Positions 1-5,037 of a DNA stretch of 6,721 bases are shown here, piece by piece. The translations under genes were made by a program, and so were the position numbers. Origin of the DNA: Dehalococcoidia bacterium (GTDB lineage: Bacteria; Chloroflexota; Dehalococcoidia; UBA2985); assembly GCA_030740415.1 (NCBI GenBank), contig JASLXI010000046.1:1-6721 (forward strand), in the 5' to 3' direction. Numbering within the stretch: the stretch's first letter is position 1; every line of letters begins with the position of its first letter. The notes under the pieces are model-generated. The model searched no databases, was not told the DNA's origin, and was given only the letters and a program-made list of their open reading frames with translations.

Positions 1-241
1 CCACAAAGAACATGTTGACAGCCGCGGTCAATGAACCCGCGGTATACAGCCCGGACACAGCAGCTCGGGACCAGCCGAGTTCCTCGATTATCGGATTCAC
101 GAAAAGCGAGACCGCGTAGGTCTGCCCCGGTCCAGACACAAACATACCCATCCCGGTAATCCCCAGCATGACCCATCCGTAGAATAATGGAAAACGGGCA
201 GCCCGAGATGCAGGTATCCTCTGTTGAACTCCAGATGGCAT
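1..241 (-). CDS. MFS transporter, N-terminal fragment (cut by the window edge)
   Basis: Reading the minus strand from the ATG at 241-239 gives 80 uninterrupted residues to the window edge, so the gene continues to the left. Residues 1-18 are a polar, basic cytoplasmic lead. A Phe-Tyr-Gly-Trp (20-23) follows, then a hydrophobic first membrane segment (about 23-45) containing SGPGQTYAVS (37-46). A loop IIEELGWSRAAVSG (51-64) leads into the start of the second membrane segment. The FYGW start and the EELGWSRA loop are typical of MFS carriers of the monocarboxylate/oxalate-formate type, so an organic-acid carrier in the cytoplasmic membrane is the best guess; the substrate cannot be read from this part. 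No Shine-Dalgarno sequence precedes the ATG. Instead a TATAAT box ends six bases before it, which suggests a leaderless transcript. The gene is divergent from the oxidoreductase operon. The family is fairly sure; the subfamily is inferred. Confidence 0.85.
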   Translation of the reverse strand, partial: MPSGVQQRIPASRAARFPLFYGWVMLGITGMGMFVSGPGQTYAVSLFVNPIIEELGWSRAAVSGLYTAGSLTAAVNMFFV

Positions 242-247
242 CTGCTG

Positions 248-253
248 ATTATA
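248..253 (-). promoter_or_regulatory. Candidate -10 box of a leaderless promoter for the MFS gene
   Basis: On the minus strand a perfect TATAAT is followed by CAGCAG and then the ATG at 241. With the usual six-base gap between the -10 box and the transcription start, RNA would begin at the A of the ATG, giving a message with no leader. This fits the lack of a Shine-Dalgarno sequence there. The -35 position 17 bases upstream (TTCCCT, 276-271) matches the consensus poorly (3 of 6). Confidence 0.45.
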
Positions 254-592
254 TATTTGGTTGGCCTGGCAGGGAAAGTGCTTGCCTACCTCATTAGTAG
301 CCCCGTCACTTACCGATACAAAGCGCATCCCTCGTGAGAGACCGTCGTTTGCATCCATCCTAGGTCTGTCTTGGAATTACTCGACTGAGACGCGTACCAG
401 ACTCGCTTATGGTCAGCCTGGCCATGTGAGTCCCCGCCATCTGGTAAGAAAAACATGTCTACTAACTCTTGTTCAGATATACGCTCTTGACTGATTTCGT
501 TGCCATGTGTATCCAAATCAGGGGATCCTACAGACTCCCCTTTGGGCATAGAAATCCATAGCTACCATTGCCCCAACTTCAACTCGCTCAGC

Positions 593-619
593 GATAGTCT
601 TGACCTATCACTGCGATAG
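593..619. promoter_or_regulatory. Candidate operator: GATAG/CTATC repeat cluster
   Basis: GATAG occurs at 593-597 and 615-619, and its reverse complement CTATC at 605-609. The two GATAG copies are within the longer direct repeat GCGATAG (591-597 and 613-619), spaced 22 bases start to start, about two helical turns. A TTGACC (-35-like) at 600-605 lies between them, but no good -10 box sits 16-18 bases further on. Regular half-sites upstream of the oxidoreductase operon could bind a transcription regulator. No known regulator motif is recognised. Confidence 0.25.
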
Positions 620-663
620 AAACCACTGCCCTTGCCTTATATCTCATATCCAGTACACTAGTA

Positions 664-711
664 CAGAACAAACTTATTACGCTTTACATACTTGCAAATC
701 ACACTGTTCTG
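664..711. promoter_or_regulatory. Inverted repeat CAGAACA...TGTTCTG upstream of the oxidoreductase operon
   Basis: A seven-base perfect inverted repeat has arms at 664-670 and 705-711 separated by 34 bases. The right arm lies within ACACTGTTCT (701-710), and the exact reverse complement of that decamer occurs at 6609-6618, upstream of the next gene start. Position just before the ribosome binding site of the first operon gene suggests a regulator half-site or leader structure. Short repeats like this can also arise by chance. Confidence 0.22.
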
Positions 712-725
712 ACCTGCATCCTCCC

Positions 726-731
726 AAGGAG
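726..731 (+). promoter_or_regulatory. Ribosome binding site that fixes a TTG start
   Basis: AAGGAG at 726-731 is followed by five bases and then TTG at 737. This strong Shine-Dalgarno match at close spacing is the reason to accept the rare TTG start of the gamma-delta subunit gene. No ATG in this frame lies before the conserved N-terminal glycine-rich motif. Confidence 0.8.
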
Positions 732-736
732 TAACA

Positions 737-1792
737 TTGGCAAGCTCAAAGACTGGTGAGGGAATCCGATTGCCAAGGACCGACGAGGTCGGTTTTTTCG
801 GCATTCGTTTGGAGTCCATTGGCGGCTTGGGAGCCAATGTAGCAGGCCAGATTCTGGCCGAAGTCGGAGTGATGAAGCTGGGACTGAACGGCGCCAACTT
901 CTCCTCCTACGGGTCCGAGAAAAAAGGCTCGCCAGTGAAAGCGTATATACGCTTCTGTTCCCCTGAACGAGAGGTCCGTACCAGCAGTCCCGTAGACCGC
1001 CCTCACATTGTAGCTGTCTTCCACGAGGGCCTCATCAAAACGGAACCTGTCGCTGCCGGCCTTCTACCAGATGGTGTCATCATTGTAAACTCAACTCATT
1101 CCCCACGTGAGATCTGGCAGCGCCTCGGAAAACCAGCCGCGACCGTGGGAGTTGTAGATGCCCTCACAATTTCAGTGGACGAAGGGTCGCGAGTGAATAC
1201 CGCCATGCTGGGAGCCATGGCTCGAGCCTCGGGCTTCATCGACCCAAACGCCGTGAAGAGTGTCATTGAGGCAACACTGGGCAAACGGTATCCGCAGCTA
1301 TTAGAGAGCAATCTGCGCACCTTCGACCGGGGTTACTCAGACCTCGTACTCGAGGAGTTCAATAGCCAAGATGCGGCTCAGACCCAGGGTAATGCCAGAT
1401 CTGGACCTCCTTTCGGTTACCTGGACGCGGTCATGGGGGGGGTGGTGGTCGATGTTGGCAATTCCGTCCTCAAGGACCTTACGGCCTCCCGCAGCGGCTA
1501 CATCCCCGGCTTTCACCGGGATGAGTGCGTTGACTGCGCCCTTTGCGACCTGGTCTGCCCTGACTTCTGTTTCGTCTGGTCTGTGGAACAAGGAGAGGAC
1601 GGCACTCAGACCAACCGACTCCAAGGCATCGATTATAAGTACTGTAAGGGATGCATGAAGTGCATTGATGCCTGTCCCACTGAGGCCCTAACCTGGGACC
1701 GGGAAGTAGAGGGCTACGCCGATACCCACCGAGTCCCCCTGTTCCCTCAAATAGACGGTAGATCGTCCAACGCACCCTCTGCCAGTGGCTGA
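737..1792 (+). CDS. 2-oxoacid (pyruvate):ferredoxin oxidoreductase, fused gamma-delta subunit
   Basis: This 351-residue protein joins two parts that are separate subunits in four-subunit enzymes. Residues about 18-200 are the gamma domain: a glycine-rich start with GGLGANVAGQ (29-38), then NFSSYGSEKKGSPVKAYIRF (54-73), the usual YGSE-type signature near the active site, and a strand/turn DGVIIVNST. After a linker with a GG-rich stretch (234-235), residues about 255-325 form a two-cluster ferredoxin (delta) domain with C264, C267, C270, C274-Pro and C303, C306, C309, C313-Pro, both complete [4Fe-4S] motifs. In this family gamma helps bind CoA and delta passes electrons from the catalytic core to ferredoxin. 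The start is TTG with a strong ribosome binding site. The gene for the alpha-beta chain begins 27 bases after the stop, so the two are very probably co-translated. An eight-G run (1435-1442) lies between the domains, but the frame stays open across it. Pyruvate is inferred from the partner gene; other 2-oxoacids are possible. Confidence 0.9.
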   Translation: MASSKTGEGIRLPRTDEVGFFGIRLESIGGLGANVAGQILAEVGVMKLGLNGANFSSYGSEKKGSPVKAYIRFCSPEREVRTSSPVDRPHIVAVFHEGLIKTEPVAAGLLPDGVIIVNSTHSPREIWQRLGKPAATVGVVDALTISVDEGSRVNTAMLGAMARASGFIDPNAVKSVIEATLGKRYPQLLESNLRTFDRGYSDLVLEEFNSQDAAQTQGNARSGPPFGYLDAVMGGVVVDVGNSVLKDLTASRSGYIPGFHRDECVDCALCDLVCPDFCFVWSVEQGEDGTQTNRLQGIDYKYCKGCMKCIDACPTEALTWDREVEGYADTHRVPLFPQIDGRSSNAPSASG

Positions 1793-1819
1793 AGCCTGTA
1801 GGAGAAGAGGAAAAGACAT

Positions 1820-4120
1820 ATGGTAGCCACCACCAAACGCACTAGGCGCACTCAAGGATTGCCTAAGAGCCAGAACCTCGATTTCAAGACCGGCAACGAA
1901 ATGGCGGCCTTGGCGGCTAAGCACATTAACTTCCACATTATGGGGTATTTCCCCATCACTCCATCCACGGAAATTGCAGAATACCTGGATGAGATGTATG
2001 CGGAGGGGGAGCACGACATACGCCTGGTCGCCGCCGACGGCGAGCACGGAGGGGCAGGCATCTGCTATGGCGCGAGCACCGGTGGAGGCCGAGTATTCAA
2101 CGCCACCAGCAGCCAAGGCCTCCTTTACTCCCTGGAACAGTTCCCCGTGCAATCTGGCACGCGCTTCCCGATGGTGTTGGATTTGGTCACTCGCTCCATC
2201 AACGGCCCCCTAGACATCCGTGGAGACCACTCAGACCTGTACTTTGCCCTTAACACCGGCTGGATCATTCTTCTCGCCCGAAACCCCCAGGCGGTGTATG
2301 ACCTGAACATCGTCGCGGTACGGCTGAGCGAGCACCCAGAGGTGCGCCTCCCAGTCATAGTCGCCTATGATGGCTTCTTCACCAGCCACCAGAAGCGTCA
2401 GGTCTCATATTTTGAGGATAGACAGCCAGTGCAGGAATTTCTGGGGAGCTATCAAGCCACTCATACTACTCTTGATCCCCGAAACCCTATCACTGTTGGC
2501 CCCTATATGAACGATCCGGACCTCATCAACAGCAAGTACCAGTTGAACCTGGCAATGGAAGCTGCTCACCGAGTGTTGCCACAGATTCTAGAGGAGTACG
2601 GTAGCCTCAGTGGACGCACCTATCCCACAATAGATAAATACAGGATGGAAGATGCAGAAGTGGCACTGGTCCTGCTCAACTCGGCGGCAGAGACAGCCAA
2701 AGATGCGGCTGACCAGCTAAGAGAGCAAGGCCTGAAAGTAGGAGTAGTCAGTCCCAACGTACTGCGTCCATTCCCGGCGGAGGAGATCCGAGATACCCTT
2801 CGCAATACCAGAGCCGTTCTTATTGCCGAACGGGCCGATTCCTATGGTGGCCACGGAAACGCGCTTACCCACGAGGTGAAAGCTGCCCTGAAGGACGACC
2901 CGACTAATCAAACCCTCTGCCTCAGCCGCATCTACGGCCTGGGAGGGAAGGACTTCCTCAACGAGGACGCCGAAGCCCTTTTCCATCTCGCCCTGAAGAC
3001 GGCGGATACTGGCAAAGTGGAGAAGCTGTTCGACTATCATGGCATCACCCAGAGTAATCCCAACAGCAGTAACACCTCCCGGGTGATTCCGCCGTTTACC
3101 AAAGAAGAGATGAAACCCGGCCTAGTGAGTACGACTCGCGAACCGGAGACCGGAGAGATTCAAGTCCAGATCCCGCCGTTGTGGAAGCTCGCCACACGCT
3201 CGCGTATCATCGCACCAGGCCACGGTGCCTGCCCTGGCTGTGGTATATTTCCCGCTCTGGACCAGTTGTTCAAAGGCATGGAGGGGGACATAGTTGTCCT
3301 CTACCAAACTGGTTGTGCCATGGTTGTCACCACCGGCTTTCCCTTCAGCTCACACAGGGTGACCTATATCCACAATTTGTTCCAGAACGGTGCGGCCACT
3401 CTTTCAGGGCTGGTGGAGATGTTCCACGAAAAACAGCGCCGGGGTGAAATCCCAGATGATGAGGATATCACTTTTGTGATGGTCACCGGCGATGGTGGCA
3501 TGGATATCGGCATGGGGCCCACAATCGGGGCGGCATTACGCAACCACAAGATGATTATCCTCGAATACGATAACCAGGGCTACATGAATACCGGGAGCCA
3601 GCTTAGCTACTCCACACCCATCGGCCACATGACAACCACAAGCCACGTGGGGTCGGCCCAGGGAGGCAAGCCCTCTCACCACAAGGACACGCTTCAGATC
3701 ATGGCTGCCTGCCACATTCCATACGTCTTTTCATCAGTAGAGGGATATGCCGACGACCTAGTAAAGAAAGCAGCCAAGGCTCAGTGGTATGCCAAGAATG
3801 AGGGGCTGGCCTTCGGCAAGGTCCTCATCTCCTGCCCTCTGAACTGGAGAATTGCCGATGAAACGGGCACAGACATAGTTCAGGAAGCAGTGGATTGTAA
3901 CTTCTTCCCCCTATACGAGATGGAGCACGGCAAGACCAAGATCACGTACGACCCGGAGCCTGTGGGACGCAAGATATCTGTCTCCCAATGGCTGGGAAGA
4001 ATGGGCAAGACCCGCCACCTGACCCGACCGGAGTATAAGGCCCGCATAGAGGCCTTTGAAACCGAGGTAGAGAGACGCTGGCGGCGTCTGAAAGCGATGC
4101 ACGAGCACCCTGACCTTTGA
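1820..4120 (+). CDS. 2-oxoacid (pyruvate):ferredoxin oxidoreductase, fused alpha-beta subunit
   Basis: This 766-residue chain is the catalytic core, converting a 2-oxoacid plus CoA to acyl-CoA, CO2 and reduced ferredoxin in the cytoplasm. Residues about 22-210 are the alpha pyrimidine-binding domain (GYFPITPSTEI 42-52, ADGEHGGAG 72-80, DGFFTSH 184-190). Residues about 278-395 resemble the transketolase C-terminal-like domain. A polar linker (about 405-455) leads to the beta part (about 460-740). Seen there are GHGACPGCG (467-475), C499, the thiamine diphosphate/Mg motif GDGG (557-560) ending at DN (584-585), YMNTG (588-592), TP..HMTTTS, and C682. C471, C474, C499 and probably C682 match the proximal [4Fe-4S] ligands of pyruvate enzymes; the 25-residue spacing C474-C499 agrees with the single-chain enzyme. 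The DGFFTSH and YMNTG signatures favour pyruvate over 2-oxoglutarate, by inference. GAGG at 1807-1810 is the ribosome binding site. Alpha and beta are normally separate chains, or the ends of one long chain with gamma and delta between. Confidence 0.93.
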   Translation: MVATTKRTRRTQGLPKSQNLDFKTGNEMAALAAKHINFHIMGYFPITPSTEIAEYLDEMYAEGEHDIRLVAADGEHGGAGICYGASTGGGRVFNATSSQGLLYSLEQFPVQSGTRFPMVLDLVTRSINGPLDIRGDHSDLYFALNTGWIILLARNPQAVYDLNIVAVRLSEHPEVRLPVIVAYDGFFTSHQKRQVSYFEDRQPVQEFLGSYQATHTTLDPRNPITVGPYMNDPDLINSKYQLNLAMEAAHRVLPQILEEYGSLSGRTYPTIDKYRMEDAEVALVLLNSAAETAKDAADQLREQGLKVGVVSPNVLRPFPAEEIRDTLRNTRAVLIAERADSYGGHGNALTHEVKAALKDDPTNQTLCLSRIYGLGGKDFLNEDAEALFHLALKTADTGKVEKLFDYHGITQSNPNSSNTSRVIPPFTKEEMKPGLVSTTREPETGEIQVQIPPLWKLATRSRIIAPGHGACPGCGIFPALDQLFKGMEGDIVVLYQTGCAMVVTTGFPFSSHRVTYIHNLFQNGAATLSGLVEMFHEKQRRGEIPDDEDITFVMVTGDGGMDIGMGPTIGAALRNHKMIILEYDNQGYMNTGSQLSYSTPIGHMTTTSHVGSAQGGKPSHHKDTLQIMAACHIPYVFSSVEGYADDLVKKAAKAQWYAKNEGLAFGKVLISCPLNWRIADETGTDIVQEAVDCNFFPLYEMEHGKTKITYDPEPVGRKISVSQWLGRMGKTRHLTRPEYKARIEAFETEVERRWRRLKAMHEHPDL

Positions 4121-4142
4121 TGCAACGTCTTTTCACTCCCAC

Positions 4143-4171
4143 TTGATACTGTATGAGAGAGTAAATAGGAT
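4143..4171 (+). promoter_or_regulatory. Candidate internal promoter before the nfnA-like gene
   Basis: In the 82-base gap after the alpha-beta subunit gene, TTGATA (4143-4148, 5 of 6 matches to the -35 consensus) is followed after exactly 17 bases by TAGGAT (4166-4171, 4 of 6 matches to the -10 consensus). Transcription would start near 4178, about 25 bases before the next start codon. This would let the Nfn pair be made independently of the oxidoreductase. Confidence 0.33.
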
Positions 4172-4184
4172 AAAGGTTAGTTTT

Positions 4185-4191
4185 AAGGGAG
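4185..4191 (+). promoter_or_regulatory. Ribosome binding site deciding the nfnA-like start
   Basis: AAGGGAG at 4185-4191 lies 11 bases before the ATG at 4203. The open frame extends upstream to a TTG at 4143, but that codon has no Shine-Dalgarno sequence, and the extra 20 residues would precede the point where family members normally begin (Met-x-x-Ile-Leu-x-Lys). Confidence 0.6.
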
Positions 4192-4202
4192 ACCCGTTAG
4201 AC

Positions 4203-5030
4203 ATGGCACGAATCCTAAAAAAGCGCAGTCTCACCCCTATCACCAGCCTTTTTGTGGTGGAGGCTCCTATGATAGCCCGCAATGCCCAGCCGGGGCAGTT
4301 CGTCATGGCGCGCATCAGCGAGAGTGGAGAGCGTATACCCGTCACCTTTACCAACTACGATGTCGGTGAGGGCACAGTAACGGTAGTAGTGCAGGAGGTG
4401 GGTAAGACCACACGAATGTTCAGTGCCCTAGGGGAAGGGGACGAAATCCTGGATTTTGTTGGTCCTCTTGGCCGCCCGGCACCCCTACCGGAGCGTGGAC
4501 ACGTGGCGCTACTGGGGGGTGGCTTTGGCGCCGCGGCCATTCTCACACTGGCCAAAGAGCTGCACTCTCGTAGTGTCGAGGTGTCCTCCATAGTCGGCGC
4601 TCGGAGCAGCGATCTCCTAATTCTCGATGACGAGGTGGGCGCGGTCAGCGATCATCTGTATATTTGCACCGACGACGGCTCCAGTGGATTTCACGGCTTC
4701 GTTACCATCCAACTAACGGAACTCATCGACCAGGGAATTAGCTTCGACGAGGCCATTGCTATTGGGCCAGTGGCGATGATGCGTGCGCTAGCGGAGGCCA
4801 CACGGCCCTACGGCCTGCGGACTCAGGTATCCATGGATCCCATTATGGTAGACGGCACTGGAATGTGTGGAGCCTGCAGAATCACGGTGGACGATGAACT
4901 GAAATTCGCATGCGTGGACGGGCCATTCTTCGATGCCCACAAAGTAAACTTTGCCGAGGCCACAATACGATCAAAGATGTATGTCGAAGAAGAGCAGATG
5001 TCTCTGACTTTAGACAAGGCAGGAGGATAG
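4203..5030 (+). CDS. nfnA: NfnA/SudB-like FAD and [2Fe-2S] subunit of ferredoxin:NADP+ transhydrogenase
   Basis: The protein is 275 residues from the ATG at 4203, the usual length for NfnA/SudB. Residues about 1-95 form the flavin-binding barrel of the ferredoxin-NADP reductase fold (GQFVMAR 31-37; GERIPVTF 42-49, which occupies the place of the flavin-binding RxxS/T motif). Residues about 100-200 form the nucleotide-binding half, opening with a hydrophobic strand and GGGFGAAA (105-112). The C-terminal part holds D217, C222, C225 and C237 (VDGTGMCGAC, then KFACVDGPFFD), the [2Fe-2S] site; in known NfnA the aspartate supplies the fourth ligand. In characterised Nfn this subunit binds NAD(H) at FAD and works with NfnB in electron bifurcation: reduced ferredoxin plus NADH reduce two NADP+. 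The partner gene begins seven bases after its stop. The relative SudB (sulfide dehydrogenase) is nearly indistinguishable by sequence, so the physiological acceptor is inferred. PyrK-type dihydroorotate dehydrogenase electron transfer subunits are related but less likely beside NfnB. Confidence 0.88.
   Translation: MARILKKRSLTPITSLFVVEAPMIARNAQPGQFVMARISESGERIPVTFTNYDVGEGTVTVVVQEVGKTTRMFSALGEGDEILDFVGPLGRPAPLPERGHVALLGGGFGAAAILTLAKELHSRSVEVSSIVGARSSDLLILDDEVGAVSDHLYICTDDGSSGFHGFVTIQLTELIDQGISFDEAIAIGPVAMMRALAEATRPYGLRTQVSMDPIMVDGTGMCGACRITVDDELKFACVDGPFFDAHKVNFAEATIRSKMYVEEEQMSLTLDKAGG
5021..5026 (+). promoter_or_regulatory. Ribosome binding site inside the 3' end of the nfnA-like gene
   Basis: AGGAGG overlaps the last codons of the nfnA-like gene, 11 bases before the ATG at 5038. 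A weaker AAGG (5033-5036) is 7 bases before a second in-frame ATG at 5044. Either start gives the same protein apart from two residues. The overlap suggests translational coupling of the two subunits. Confidence 0.55.
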
Positions 5031-5037
5031 TTAAGGC

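Larger units (their letters stand above)
242..736. other. Divergent intergenic region with no supportable gene
   Basis: These 495 bases separate the divergent transporter and oxidoreductase genes. Open frames exist on both strands (for example 261-494 plus and 310-549 minus), but they overlap each other, lack ribosome binding sites and match no family I recognise. Things that can be seen are the TATAAT box beside the MFS start, a GATAG/CTATC repeat cluster at 593-619 around a TTGACC, a poor promoter-like pair TTGCCT (632-637) and TACACT (654-659) with 16 bases between, and an inverted pair CAGAACA (664-670)/TGTTCTG (705-711). A short inverted repeat GGGGA (521-525)/TCCCC (536-540) has no T-run and is unlikely to be a terminator. 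The region is long for a simple promoter, so it may hold a regulator site, an unrecognised small gene, or decayed coding sequence. Confidence 0.6.

Noticed and set aside
261..494. Plus-strand open frame of 77 codons in the same region
   Set aside because: It uses a weak start without a Shine-Dalgarno sequence, has no recognisable domain and overlaps the opposite-strand frame. Chance is the simplest explanation.
521..540. Inverted repeat GGGGA...TCCCC as a terminator
   Set aside because: Five-base arms around a ten-base loop with no T-run on either strand, and no gene ends nearby.
310..549. Minus-strand open frame of 79 codons in the divergent intergenic region
   Set aside because: The translation is hydrophilic and somewhat protein-like at its N-terminus, but it has no ribosome binding site, matches no family I recognise and overlaps another open frame. 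It could be a decayed gene; there is not enough to call it.
1688..2152. Antisense open frame (154 codons) across the junction of the two oxidoreductase genes
   Set aside because: It covers conserved coding sequence of both genes on the other strand and has no recognisable domain.
4143..4202. Upstream 20-residue extension of the nfnA-like protein from a TTG
   Set aside because: There is no ribosome binding site before the TTG. The ATG at 4203 has one and matches the usual N-terminus and length of the family.
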